DNA of 64,000 nucleotides from Conchocele bisecta. Its lineage: Eukaryota; Mollusca; Bivalvia; Lucinida; Thyasiridae. Position 1 is the stretch's first letter, and the number at the start of each line of letters is the position of its first letter. A program made the translations under genes and the position numbers. The notes under the pieces are model-generated. The model was not told the DNA's origin. It worked only from the letters and a program-made list of their open reading frames with translations, and ran no database searches. Of this stretch, positions 20,368-30,785 are shown piece after piece. Where the stretch lies: positions 36,018,462-36,082,461 of the forward strand of contig CM055271.1 in assembly GCA_029237695.1 (NCBI GenBank). The letters are read 5' to 3'.

Positions 20368-20605
20368 TATAGAGAAAAAATATCTGGCAAGGCTCAGGAA
20401 ACGGGATGGGCGAGGCTCTGCCGAGCACATCCCGTTTCCGTGCCGCGCCAGATATTTTTCCCATTCACGGCACTAACCTACTATTCTATTTATCCCGTCA
20501 ACACCTACAAATGGCTGTAAAATGCAAAAATGGTATTCACTGGATATCAAAAATGTTTCACGGCACCGTGTTTCACGGCACATACGCACTGTGTTGACGG
20601 GATAC
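20368..20605. repeat. Fam-E border-sharing palindrome, copy 1
   Basis: TATAGAG, then AATATCTGGCAAGGCTCAGG...GGGATG|GGCGAGGCTCTGCC|CATCCCG..., then CTACTATTCTATTTATCCC, ending GTGTTGACGGGATA. The right-hand CCCGTCAACAC/GTGTTGACGGG pair forms a second stem. Confidence 0.75.
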
Positions 20606-20611
20606 ATTATA

Positions 20612-20980
20612 TACGGAGCCCCGCCGGGGACGTAGAATTCTTTTTTTTTTATTAATTCGTTCCCATGGAATAACAATTCGTTCCCACGAAATAACAATTC
20701 GTTCCCTCTATTTAACAATTCGTTCCCACGAATTAACAAGTCGTTCCCGCAATTTAACAATTCGTTCCCACGAAATAACAATTCGTGGGAACGAATTGTT
20801 AATTCGAGGGAACGAATTGTTAAATTGAGGGAACGAATTGTCATTTCGTGGGAACGAATTGTTAATTCGAGGGAACGAATTGTTAATTCGTGGGAACGAA
20901 TTGTTAAATTGATGTAACGAATTGTTATTTCGTGGGAACGGATTAATAAAACAATTCCATGTCCCCTGCCGGGCTCCGCA
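20612..20980. mobile_element. 369-bp TIR element made of an inverted 21-bp tandem
   Basis: Ends TACGGAGCCCCGCCGGGGAC and GTCCCCTGCCGGGCTCCGCA (17 of 20 matched), with ATTATA directly repeated outside both (20606-20611, 20981-20986). Inside, ~21-bp units of AACAATTCGTTCCCACGAAT run one way to about 20775 and then the other way to 20945. No transposase frame; the open frames here are products of the tandem. Confidence 0.8.
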
Positions 20981-21222
20981 ATTATAAACAGCAAATGAAA
21001 CTTGTATGGCATTTATATAGCAATTCAAGCAAATGCATACTATGACAAATATATGTTTGCCTCTGACAAAAATATAATGCTGGTGGGAAAACTGGCAAGA
21101 AACATGGAAACTAATATGTATTTGCTGCATACCCGTGAAATATCAGGGATTTGTTTGCTCTCTAAATTCTGTGTCACACTGATGAAGCCCCGAGATCAGT
21201 ATACATGTATATAAGTTACATA

Positions 21223-21610
21223 TCCGGGCTGAATATATGTTTTTTTCGATGTAAATGTTCCGTTCTGATATTGGGACCCCTCCAATCTAGCTGGTTAAAT
21301 ACGGGATCGAACCTATTGACCCGGCCTTAACTGACCTTAGCTGTTGATAGGCATTTCACCCCTAAGTAACTGGAATGGATTGTGATATGTTAATTTCCGA
21401 CCAAACAAATAATCACACAATGATTTTCAGACTAGTCCATTTATAAAAAGTGGTGTTTTTTTTCTCTCTAAAAAGTATGAAAATTAGTTGCAAAAAGTGC
21501 AGATCCTGATGAGACGGCTCGTCACGAGCCGGCTCATCTGGATCTACTCTTTTTGCCATTACCACTATGCAGGCCTGCGGTGTTGAAAGGGTTAAACACC
21601 AAGAAATCCA
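21223..21610 (+). repeat. Fam-C 3' half interrupted by pB2
   Basis: GGGCTGAATATATG...AGCTGTTGATAGGC stops at 21352 and AAACACCAAGAAATCC resumes at 21594, the usual Fam-C continuation. Confidence 0.75.
21353..21595. repeat. pB2 MITE inserted in the TTAA of a Fam-C tail
   Basis: Reverse-oriented pB2: TTTCACCCCTAAGTAACTGG...CGGCTCGTCACGAGCCGG...GTTGAAAGGGTTAA. The Fam-C tail CCGTTAAACACC offers the TTAA; the left TTAACCC bases are lost. Confidence 0.8.
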
Positions 21611-21681
21611 ATCAAATCGCCCGTGTGTACGAGGAGATAATCCGCACATCCGCATGTACATTACGTTGCACACGAGCTGTT

Positions 21682-21900
21682 TTAACCGTTACTATGCTGA
21701 ATTAAACTTTGTCGTCTGCTGGAAATGTTTTATTTTCAATATTTCCCGTTAAAAACCTGTTTTTGGCAGCGCATGAAAATCGTCTCCAAAAAGTGGAGAC
21801 GATTCTCATGTGCTGTCCAAACTTTTCTTTTTTTTAAGAATTAAGGCAAAAATGAAAAACAGCAGACGACAATGTTCGTCTCCCGCGTAGTGAGGGTTAA
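21682..21900. repeat. pB1 variant MITE
   Basis: TTAACCGTTACTATGCTGAA...GTCGTCTGCTG...GGAGACGATTCTCATGTGCTG...CAGCAGACGAC...GTGAGGGTTAA. TTAA on both sides. Close to the 53395-53612 copy. Confidence 0.8.
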
Positions 21901-21949
21901 TACAAAAACAACACCCGTAAAAAGGTCAAATATGCGATAAGCCACAGTT

Positions 21950-22035
21950 AGATCACGGTTCGTCCGCATGTAGGAGGAGATAATCATCGAGCTTTAGCGA
22001 GTGGATTATCGATCGTACATGCGGACGAACGTGAT
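21950..22035. repeat. Hairpin
   Basis: GATCACGGTTCGTCCGCATG...GATAATC pairs with GATTATC...CATGCGGACGAACGTGAT. One arm recurs at 31965-31995. Confidence 0.7.
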
Positions 22036-22150
22036 GTAACTGTGCCATCACATCCTCATATCCACACATTGCCCATAAATACGTCACATCCTCATATCCA
22101 CACATTGCCAATGTGCTGTGTAAATACGGAAACAAAACTCTTATCCATTT

Positions 22151-23590
22151 TTGTTTGCCATGTTTTTGAACGACCTTGAAGATTTTCTCAATGTATGCGG
22201 TATTGTAGATTTACAATCGGTTACATCTGACATGTTTCAACATCTAGATATATATGTTAAACTATTCTTGTTATTATACGCTGACGACACTATTCTCATG
22301 TCTGAGACAGAAACTGGCCTACAAGATGCTCTAAATTATTTTCATCAATACTGTATTCAGTGGAAATTGGAAGTAAACGCATCAAAAACCAAAATTATGA
22401 TTTTCAAAAAACGTAAATCATCAAAAAAGATAGCCTTTACATATAACGATAACACAATTGAAATTGTAGACCACTTTTACATATTTGGGAAAGTGTTTTT
22501 TCACAAAACGGAACTTTTCATTAAGACTAAGAAACATTTGATTGACCAAGCATCCAAAGCTCTTTTCGGCCTATTTAGAAAGATTAACAACTTGTCAACT
22601 GTCAACTCAGTAGACTGTCAGCTTAAGTTATTTGATCAATGTATCACTCCAATTCTCTGCTATGCCTGTGAAATCTGGGGATTTGAAAACATTTCGGCTA
22701 TAGAAACAATTCATTTGAAATTTTGTAAAACTGTTTTGGGGGTAAAGAAATCCACACCAAATTTCATGGTTTATGGAGAACTCGGCAAATTTCCGCTTAT
22801 TATTGACATTAAATGTAGAATTATTTCGTTTTGGGCAAAATTAGTTTCAGGGAAGCAGAGTAAATTATTGTTTCTTATGTATAAGTTATTATATACACAA
22901 CATGAAGCAAATGTGACTCATTTCCGATGGATTCAGAATGTTAAATCTATTTTAACTGAAATTGGAGTTCCTGGCGTATGGCTTAGCCAGAACGATGTTA
23001 ATGCTATCTGGCTGAGCCACTACGCCAGGACTCAGCTTCAGAACCAGTTTATTCAGTCATGGCTCACCAGCATCGATTCATCTTCACGTGGAATTACGTA
23101 TAGAATCTTTAAAACAGAGTTTGGATTAGAAACATATTTAATTAATCTCACGGAAAGGTTAAGAAAAACATTGACCAGATTTCGAACTTGTAATCATAGA
23201 CTGGCGGTCGAAACTGGTAGATGGACAGGTGTGCCGAGAGCAAGCAGGGTCTGCAACAAATGTGGCGCTGGTGCACTCGGTGACGAGTTTCATTTCCTTT
23301 TCGAGTGCCGCTTCTATGATGAAGTTCGAAAACGGTATATCAAGCCATTTTATTTTAGAAGACCAAATATTTTAAAATTCGCACAGCTATTTGAGAAAAA
23401 ATCTGGAAAGCAATTAAGAAATTTAGCTATTTTTATAAGAAATGCTTTATGGTTATAATGACTAGTGAGCTTATACATATGCATTTTGTATTTTTACCCA
23501 TCGTTGTATTATGTAATCTATTGTATACCTCGTGTGTCATGTATGTGGCTTAGAGTGAATAAAATGTATTGTATTGTATTATCAAATGTA
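22151..23590 (+). mobile_element. 5'-truncated non-LTR retrotransposon (LINE), RT C-terminal half
   Basis: One open frame of about 435 codons ends at TAA 23456-23458. Near residues 36-48 it reads KLFLLLYADDTILM, the catalytic YADD box of reverse transcriptase. The following W.LEVNASKTKIMIFKKRK is the usual thumb-side segment. The C-terminal 90 residues end with CNKCGAGALGDEFHFLFEC, a C-x2-C-x8-H-x4-C knuckle typical of CR1/jockey-group and related LINEs. The upstream palm, endonuclease and ORF1 are absent, as in ordinary 5' truncation. The 3' UTR is short and ends AATAAAATGTATTGTATTGT, a small TGTAT tail. The remaining frame is unbroken, so the insertion may be recent. Not a host gene. Confidence 0.85.
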
Positions 23591-23624
23591 TTAAATATGT
23601 GATTAGCGCAGTATGATCAGGACG

Positions 23625-23848
23625 CAGGGGCCCGTTTCACTAAACTTCGTACGACTAAAATGTCAGTGCAAAAAGATGATAGTCTGTACATTTCACATTA
23701 ACACCGTTTTATTGGATGTACATTTATTGAACATATGCAGCATATGTTCAATACATATACATCGATCAATTGAAGTTTCCAGACGATCCTAAATTTGAAC
23801 TTTTACACTACATTTTAGTCGTACGAAGTTTAGTGAAACGGGCGCCTG
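23625..23848. repeat. Fam-F TIR element
   Basis: CAGGGGCCCGTTTCACTAAA...CGTACGACTAAAATG and TTTAGTCGTACGAAGTTTAG...GGGCGCCTG are inverted. The central AACATATGCAGCATATGTTC is a palindrome. Confidence 0.75.
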
Positions 23849-23889
23849 GTATACATGGTTCACTACTGTACTGGGAACATTCCTGATCA

Positions 23890-24362
23890 ATGGCCCTAGT
23901 TCTGATTTTGGTATCCACGCCCCCACCCCCATGCAGCAGGTTGAATATGGAATCGAACCCGATGGCCCGGCCTTAAATGATAATAATTCCAGCACAAAAA
24001 TATTTACACAATTCCCTAACATTTTGATTGGCCCGTAGCAAGTCTCTGTCCAAAATTTATATCCCAGTAAACTCCCATGCCGAACTACTTTCCGTAACCG
24101 TGAGGCGCAGTTAAAATAATTCTTAAGAAAACGGAAAATAAACACATTTTCTTGATGAATTTATTTCAAATGTTGGGATTATAAGGAATGAATGGCCTTT
24201 TTGTGGAATTTATCGGGGATATAAACTTGGAAAAGTCGCGGGAATACTGGACGAGGCCTTCCGGCCTTCGTCCAGTATTCCCGCGACTTTTCCAAGTTTA
24301 TACCCCGATAAATTCCACAAAAAGGCCATTCATTCCTATATTAGCTGGATAGGCCGTTAAAA
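23890..24362 (+). repeat. Fam-C 3' half interrupted by Fam-D
   Basis: TTCTGATTTTGG...GGCCCGGCCTTAAATGA ends at 23970; TAGCTGGATAGGCCGTTAAA resumes at 24344. Uninterrupted Fam-C reads AAATGACCTTAGCTGTTGAT. Confidence 0.7.
23970..24343. repeat. Fam-D composite element nested in Fam-C
   Basis: ATAATTCCAGCACAAAAATA...GTTGGGATTAT plus the fold-back AAGGAATGAATGGCC...GGACGAGGCCTTCCGGCCTTCG...GGCCATTCATTCC. The clean nesting shows that the unique arm and the fold-back move together. Confidence 0.8.
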
Positions 24363-24364
24363 GA

Positions 24365-25345
24365 CACAACCATGTCGAGGGGTATATTTTTTTTCGAAAT
24401 TCCGCCCGTCTTTCCGTCCATTTGTCCGCCCGTCCACATTAAAGTTTTTGAGTATCCAATATCTCTGTAACGGTAAGTCGGATTGACCTCAAACTTCATA
24501 TACTTCCTTATCATCAACCATATTTTCATGCCATGACACACCTATGCGGCCTTCATGTCTAAGGTCAAAGTACTTAGAAATGTACGTCTGTAAGATTTGC
24601 TTAATTGTTTCGGATACACATCATCCTTGCAAAGGTAAGTCTGATTGACTTCAAACTTAATATACTTCCTTATCATCATCCATATTTCCATTCCATACCG
24701 CACCATGCAGCCTTCATCTCATAGGTCAAGGTCAAATTACTTAGACGTTATACCCCCCCCCCCCCCCGCAACGAGGTGTGGGGGAGGGGTATACTGTAGT
24801 CCGTCCGTCCGTCCGTCCGTCCGTCCGTTCGTCACTAAACTTAACATCAGAGAAATATGTTATAACTTCTACTTGCTTCATCGAAAATTCTTAATATTTC
24901 ATCCATGCATTCCTCCAAGGCTCTACTATCATGCTGTGACAAAACTACGACCTTCTAACCCCCACTGATCCCGAGGTCAAGGTCACATGCTTGGTCTCTT
25001 TACACAACTTAACATCAGAGACATATGTTATAACTTCTGCTTCCTTCATCGAAAATTCTTAATATTTCACTCATGCATTCCTCTAGGGTTTACTATCAGG
25101 CTGTGACAAATCCACCGCTGTCCAACCCCCGCTGATCCCGAGGTCAAGGTCACATACTTAGTCCCTTTACAAAACTTAACATCAGAGAAATTCTTAATAT
25201 TTCACCCATGCATTCCTCTATATAAGGCTCTACTATCATGCTGAGGCAAATCCATAACCGTCCAACCCCCGCTGATCCATAGGTCAAGGTCACATACCCA
25301 CAAACTTGGACACAATCTACATATTTAGTTTTAGGGGTAACTGGG
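24365..25345 (+). repeat. Tandem-core (pearl-like) element, copy 2, with a preceding relative
   Basis: 24366-24750 has CGAGGGGTATATTTT, CCGTCC words and two ~180-bp units (GTAAGTCGGATTGACCTCAA). From 24752 a hairpin TATACCCCCC...GGGGAGGGGTATA is followed by (CCGT)n at 24801-24828. Three units of ~175 bp follow (AACTTAACATCAGAGA, TTCTTAATATTTCA, CATGCATTCCTC), each ending GAGGTCAAGGTCACAT (near 24973, 25141, 25281). Confidence 0.7.
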
Positions 25346-25385
25346 CCCACGCGGGGGTTATTCCGTAAGCATCGCTTACTGACAA

Positions 25386-25654
25386 TATAGAGAATAGTAG
25401 GTTAGTGCCGTGAATGGGAAAAAATATCTGGCAAGGCTCAGGAAACGGGATGGGCGAGGCTCTGCCGAGCACATCCCGTTTCCGTGCCGCGCCAGAATTT
25501 TTTTCCCATTCACGGCACTAACCTACTATTCTATTTATCCCGTCAACACCTACAAATGGCTGTAAAATGCAAAAATAGTATTGACTGGATATCAAAAATG
25601 TTTCACGGCACCGTGTTTCACGGCACATACACACTGTGTTGACAGGATAAATAG
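25386..25654. repeat. Fam-E border-sharing palindrome, copy 2 (best copy)
   Basis: TATAGAGAATAGTAGGTTAG...CCATTCACGGCACTAACCTA + CTATTCTATTTATCC, then a second stem CTATTTATCCCGTCAACAC (25531) with GTGTTGACAGGATAAATAG (25636). Confidence 0.8.
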
Positions 25655-25655
25655 T

Positions 25656-26165
25656 TGTAACGTTTCTCAAAGCACCTATAATTTCTATTTGCCTTCAGCT
25701 GATATCTTCATATTGCGCACATGCATAATATATACTTAGTAACGATACATTCTTCCATGTTAATAAAAAATACCCTCCCTACTGATCGTACGTCCGTCCG
25801 TCTGTCTGTCTGTTTATTTATTTGAACGTTATTGTAAGAGTTGCTCAAATCACCTATACATTCTATTTGCCTCCATCTCTTCATATTGAACACATGCATT
25901 ACTTAGTAACTATACACATTAATACGATTGCCCTCGCACCTGATCGTACGTCTGTCTGTCTATTTATTTATTTGAAAGTTTAACAGTTTCTCAAATCACC
26001 TATAATTTCTGTTTGCCTTCAGCTAATATATTCATATTGCACACATGCATTACTTAGTAACCATACATCCCTCTACATTAATACAATTACCCTCGCTACT
26101 GATCGTCTGTCCGTCCGTCTGTCTGTTTATTTATTTGAATGTTTTTGTAACATTTTCTCAAATAG
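25656..26165. repeat. Three ~155-165-bp tandem units
   Basis: Each unit has CACCTATA(A/C)ATTCT, a CACATGCATTACTTAGTAAC stretch, GATCGTACGTC(C/T)GTC and GTTTATTTATTTGAA (at ~25810, ~25960, ~26125). It is another tandem-core repeat, without TCAAGGTCA. Confidence 0.65.
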
Positions 26166-26267
26166 GGATCCTATGTGCGTCGACAGACCACATTTTCTAG
26201 TTTCCCTTTGTTAATCTATTTATACAAATCCGGTCCTATGCTGTATTTCAGCGTTTGTTTCTTAATT

Positions 26268-26350
26268 ATTCCAGCACAAACATATTTACACAATTCCTTA
26301 ACATTTGATTGGCCCGTATCAAGTCTCTGTCCAAAATTTATATCCCACTA
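26268..26350. repeat. Fam-D left fragment
   Basis: ATTATTCCAGCACAAACATATTTACAC...CAAAATTTATATCCCA, then leaves the family. Confidence 0.6.
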
Positions 26351-26384
26351 TATCGACACTAATTGTGCAATAACATTAATAAGT

Positions 26385-27145
26385 GTGAGTGGGTGTTTGG
26401 TCGGGAGCACGCACCGGGTAATTCAACGATCCGGGTTCATCCTAACCGGAATTCCGACTGGAGACCTGTAGCCTATTTCACCAACATTGCAACGGATACT
26501 TATGTAGCAAAGTATACTTTGAGGGAGAAATTTTCAATTTTAGGATAGATTTATTATTTTTTATTATACTGAATTTATTACATTATCACAGCCATTTTGG
26601 CTGTGATAATGTAATAAATTCAGTATAATAATTCTGCATACTTTTAAGCATCAAATATATGCAGTCGTTAGTTCTATATGACATAATGCATTTCGGGAAA
26701 AATAAATGATTTCTCCCTCAAAGTATACTTTGCTAGAAAAGTATACTTTGCACTGTTTTATAAAAGTAGTAATTAAAGATTATTACTGATCCTACTGATT
26801 TTGGGAGGGGCCAAGTGATTCTGGTGTGGCGACGACCTGGCATCAGATCAGGATTATTCTGATTTCAGGGCTGAATATATTTATTCAGTTGTGATTTTGG
26901 GACCCCCCCCCCCCACCCCCCGCCATTTGTACATGTACTTGTACAGGTAATATATGGGATTTAGTACTAAACCCATTGACCCGGCCTTAAATGACCGTAG
27001 CTGTTGATAGGCCGTTAAACTCCAACAAACAAACAAACATACCCCCCCCCCATGCAGGTTAAAACGTGATCGAACCCGTTTTTCCGGCCTTACATGACAT
27101 TAGCTGTTTATAGGCCGTTAAACTCCAATTAACAAACTAATGATT
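26385..27145 (+). repeat. Fam-C copies (second subfamily) interrupted by Fam-A
   Basis: GGGTGTTTGGTCGGGAGCAC...GGAGACCTG up to 26467; TAAAAGTAGTAATTAAAGAT resumes at 26760 and runs to GGCCGTTAAACTCCAACAAA. A second 3' end (GCAGGTTAAAACGTGATCGA...) follows at 27050-27145. Confidence 0.7.
26468..26758. repeat. Fam-A MITE nested in Fam-C
   Basis: GTAGCCTATTTCACCAACAT...central palindrome...GTATACTTTGCACTG; the last ~15 bp of the right end are lost. Confidence 0.8.
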
Positions 27146-27335
27146 AATAAGTGTGAAAATATGAATCTTTCAAATAATGCAGTCCCGGATCAGATTGCGC
27201 AGATATGTAGGCTGATCTGGAGCAAGGACTTTAAGTTAAGAGTCTCTCTATGTCTCTGTCTGGATCAACACTAGTCGACACTTCTATAATTGCTCCTTTT
27301 CATAACAATTCATGATACATTCGCCCTTTTTACCA
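27146..27335. other. Short spacer, nothing seen
   Basis: AT-rich with a hint of Fam-J (ATCAGATTGCGCAGATATG) at 27189. Confidence 0.35.
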
Positions 27336-27343
27336 GCAATAAG

Positions 27344-27498
27344 CAAAGGGGTCCGAAGTTGTGCTGGGAAAAGTGTACTGAGTCCGAATCGGTGGGCGTC
27401 TTAGTCGGTGGGCGTCTTTTTATAAGACGCCCACCGACTAAGACGCCCACCGATTCGGACTCAGTACACTTTTCACAGCACAACTTCGGACCCCTCTG
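27344..27498. mobile_element. hAT-like snap-back MITE with 8-bp duplication
   Basis: Outer ends CAAAGGGGTCCGAAG / CTTCGGACCCCTCTG. The arms are near-perfect inverses for ~72 bp around a TTTAT loop. GCAATAAG (27336-27343) and GCAATAAT (27499-27506) flank it with one mismatch. Eight-base duplications and CA...TG ends are hAT traits. The arm holds GGTGGGCGTCTTAGTC twice. Confidence 0.75.
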
Positions 27499-27744
27499 GC
27501 AATAATTAAGGCCCTAAACTACACAATTTGGACCGGATTTCTATAAATAAATTCAACGGGATATAACTAGCTACACTCCCTCATTAATTCAACAATACGT
27601 ACTACTCATCAACTGTTTTGTTGAATTTGTTTCTATAATGCAAGTAATCACTGCGTATGAATATGTGCGGGGGCATTTTAAAGCCATTTGTAAAGTAAAG
27701 TTTGTTTATTATAGTGTCACCCCTATTGAAAGGGCCAGTCATAT

Positions 27745-28072
27745 TTAACTTATGAGACACTCTATCGAACAAAGATTAGTTTCGTGAATGGAAACAAATA
27801 TCTGGCGCGTCACGGAAACGGGATGTGTTCGGTAGAGCCTCGCCCATCCCATTTCCTAAGCCTTGCCAGATATTTTTCCCATTAACGGCACTAACCTACT
27901 ATTCTCTATTTATACTATCAGATGCAAGTACATGTATTGTAAATGCAAGTGCCAAAACCTGTTTTCTGATTTTAAAACATAGGTGTGACACACTATACAT
28001 GTGCTTTTAAGTGTACACACTGTGCGTGTGATTTTGTTCATAGTGTCGGGTGTAAGACTATTCTCTATTTAT
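27745..28072. repeat. Fam-E related palindrome, inverse arm order
   Basis: GAATGGAAACAAATATCTGGC...GTGTTCGGTAGAGCCTCGCC...GCCTTGCCAGATATTTTTCC...CCTACTATTCTCTATTTATA. A second TATTCTCTATTTATAC border occurs at 28059. Confidence 0.6.
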
Positions 28073-28144
28073 ACACCAACCCTCGTGTTGTAGTTGTATT
28101 ATGGTATCCTTTGCCATATTGAATTCAAGATGGCCACCGTTGTA

Positions 28145-28500
28145 CAGTGCAACCTCTCTACAACAGCCAATCATGGGAAGATGCAAAACTGGCTGTTGTA
28201 GAGAGGTTAACGCTGAATTAAATTTTGTCGTCTGCTGTTTATTTATTTTCTTCGATAATTCTCATCAAATACATGTTTTGACAGCGTTTTAGAATCATTT
28301 CCAATGGAAATTATTCTAATGTTCTGTCAAAACATGTTTTTTATTGAGAAAGCAGGCAAAAGCAACAGCAGACGACAATTTTCGTGCTCAGCAGTCTAAG
28401 GGTTAGATACAGAGGAAACCACCCATTTGGGATATAAAATAGCGGCTGTTACAGAGAGGGTGTTGTTGTAGAGCGGTGGCCGTTCAGGGAGGTTCGACTG
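28145..28500. repeat. pogo-like element interrupted by pB1
   Basis: TA outside both ends (28143-28144, 28501-28502). CAGTGCAACCTCTCTACAAC and GTTCAGGGAGGTTCGACTG are the ends. A pB1 copy fills 28207-28405. Confidence 0.7.
28207..28405. repeat. pB1 MITE nested in a pogo-like element
   Basis: TTAACGCTGAATTAAATTTTG...TCGTCTGCTG...ACATGTTTTGACAG...CAGTCTAAGGGTTAG. Right flank TTAG for TTAA. Confidence 0.75.
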
Positions 28501-28785
28501 TAGTCAAATTACGTATACCATTTAGGTACATGTGGTCAGCAAAAAATAGAATATAATGGAATGTAAGGTAAGTAGATAAAATGGTGTAAATCTCGAGAAT
28601 GGCAGACTGGTGCACAAACTGTCCTGTGTAACCTCTGTTGGATAAATCAACATGGTCGTCATGTGGTATGCTTTTGTCACCAATTGAGAGAAACGAAATC
28701 AAAATATATATACGTATTATAATGTACATTGTATAGTGTTATGTCGTTATTTGATGTATTGTGATTGTTTAAACCAATGTTGTCT

Positions 28786-29535
28786 TTTTAGCTCACCTGA
28801 GCCAAAGGCTGAAGTGAGCTATTGTTACCGAGTTTAATCCGTCGTCCGTCATCCGTCAACACTTTCAAACGTCTTCTTCTCACGAACCGCTGGGCCAATG
28901 TTGGTCAAACTTCACATGGATGATCTACGGGTGGAAGGATGTCAGATTTGTAAAATTCGAGGTCATCGCATAATCAAAGATGGCCGCCATGGAAAAGTAG
29001 GTCAAATTCTTAAAAACTTAAAAACCGCCGGGCCACTTTCAACGAGACAATCATTCTGGAGTATTTTTTGTCGAAATCGGATGATTACGTCAGCCAAGAT
29101 GGCCGCCAAAAGGTCAAACTGTCACCCTTTAATTAGAGAGTTCAAACGTATATCCTGTGAACCGCTTGGCCAATACCCGTTGGTCAAACTTCACAGGGAT
29201 GATCTATGGGTGGGGGCATATCACATTTAAAATTTGGAAGTTGTCGCCTAATCCAAGATGGCCACCGTGGAAAAGTAGGTCAACTTGTTAAAAACTTTTC
29301 TTCTCACAAACCGCCGGGCCAATTTCAACGACATTTGTCAGGAATGATCGATTGTCACTGCTGTTTTAGATTTGTTAAAATGGTGGCCTCGATGTAAAAA
29401 ATGGGCGGAACCGGGGTCAACTAGGAGTCGCATTTCACATTTGACCGAATATGGTCATGTCATATGTTGTCATGTCGAAGGTATTGAGGAGACGATCACT
29501 CTGGATAATATTTTGTCGGATTCGTGAATTAGACA
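28786..29535 (+). repeat. Tandem-core element, copy 3 (CACCTGAGC type)
   Basis: Starts TTTTTAGCTCACCTGAGCC with stem GAGCC-AAA-GGCT, then CCGTCGTCCGTCATCCGTC. Units of ~135-150 bp carry CTTCTCACGAACCGC, GGCCAATGTTGGTCAAACTTC and ATCAAAGATGGCCGCCATGG. I recall this AGCTCACCTGAGC start as very common in molluscan genomes. Open frames here come from the units. Confidence 0.65.
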
Positions 29536-29564
29536 GTCCATTTGAATGTGTCTGGTCTGTATCT

Positions 29565-29962
29565 GCGTGTGGGCGGCAGGTGGGAGCATGCGGTGGGTAA
29601 TTTAACGATCGGGGTTCATCTTTACCGGAATTCAGAATGGAGACCTGGTTTGGCCCTCACATACGTCTTTGGCATTTTGTATATGCCAGTTGAATCTGGT
29701 TATAACCCTTATGTGAGTATTACGATTATTCGTAATCCTATTTTAGGGGAAGGGGCGAAGTGAATTGGTGTGGTATGGACCTGCACCAGGTCAGGTTTTT
29801 CTAATTTCAGGACTGAATATATCGATGTAAATATTCCGTTCTGATTTTGGGCTTTTCCCCTAATGCAGCAGGTTAAACCTGGTTCTAACCCGATTGCCTG
29901 GCCTCACGTGACTTTAGCTGTAGATAGGCCGTTAAACACCAATAAACAAACAAACAAAAAAC
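29565..29962 (+). repeat. Fam-C full copy
   Basis: GTGGGCGGCAGGTGGGAGC...AGGCCGTTAAACACCAATAA + AAAC tail. Confidence 0.8.
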
Positions 29963-30073
29963 AAACTGTGTTTGCGCTGTTCGCAATCCAGTCTTTAAAA
30001 CGCCATCACACATTTAGATAACAAATTATAGAGATCTGTACACTACCGTTTGCGTTAACCTTGCCATTATTAT

Positions 30074-30428
30074 AGGAATGAATGGCCTTTTTGTGGAATT
30101 TATCGGGGTATAAACTTGGAAAAGTCGTGGGAATACTGGACGAAGGCCGGAAGGCCTCGTCCAGTATTCCCGCGACTTTTCCAAGTTTATATCCCCGATA
30201 ATTCCACAAAAAGGCCATTCATTCCTTATAATTCCAGCATTTGAAATAAATTCATCAAGAAAATGTGTTTATTTTCCGTTTTCTTAAGAATTATTTTAAC
30301 TGCGCCTCACGGTTACGGAAAGTAGTTCGGTGTGGGAGTTTACTGGGATATAAATTTTGGACAGAGACTTGCTACGGGCCAATCAAATGATAGGGAATTG
30401 TGTAAATATGTTTGTGCTGGAATTATAT
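30074..30428. repeat. Fam-D composite element, inverse orientation
   Basis: TATAGGAATGAATGGCC...fold-back around ACGAAGGCCGGAAGGCC...then ATAATTCCAGCATTTGAAAT...TTTGTGCTGGAATTAT. Same two-part plan as 11149 and 23970. Confidence 0.8.
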
Positions 30429-30479
30429 GTCAATATCTTTATTTCAAAATACTTAAATACTCATTGTTCTAAAGTAAAT

Positions 30480-30720
30480 CCTTTTTTAATACACATTGTT
30501 CAGGAGGTTGTTGGAAATTACTCTTTGGAGGTTATTCGAAATTACTTAAATACTGTTATTGAAATCAGACAGCATGATTGTCTGAGCCTGAACTGTGCTA
30601 CAGCTCAGGCACAGACAATCAAACTGCTTGATTGTGAGTTGGAATTGCCAATATATGTTCAGAAACATTGATACTCTGGGCAAGATTAACGCAGGGGGTT
30701 GTGCATCAGACTACATACAG
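30480..30720. repeat. Fam-N dispersed repeat
   Basis: GAAATCAGACAGCATGATTGTCTGAGCCTGAACTGTGCTACAGCTCAGGCACAGACAATC: nested inverted repeats. Related copies at 49530-49715 and 59020-59245 share CTGTAGCAC and CAGGCTCAG words, TCAAGC and a downstream GGCAAGAT. Confidence 0.5.
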
Positions 30721-30785
30721 TTTGTAACAGATCAAGAGCTAGACTGCTCATAAATGCCATAATCCCCGTTTAGCCAATCACAGGT

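Noticed and set aside
20473..21012. 179-codon frame with repeated ELTIRSHE blocks
   Set aside because: Produced by the 21-bp tandem inside the 369-bp TIR element; the strand switch inside the element shows it is not coding.
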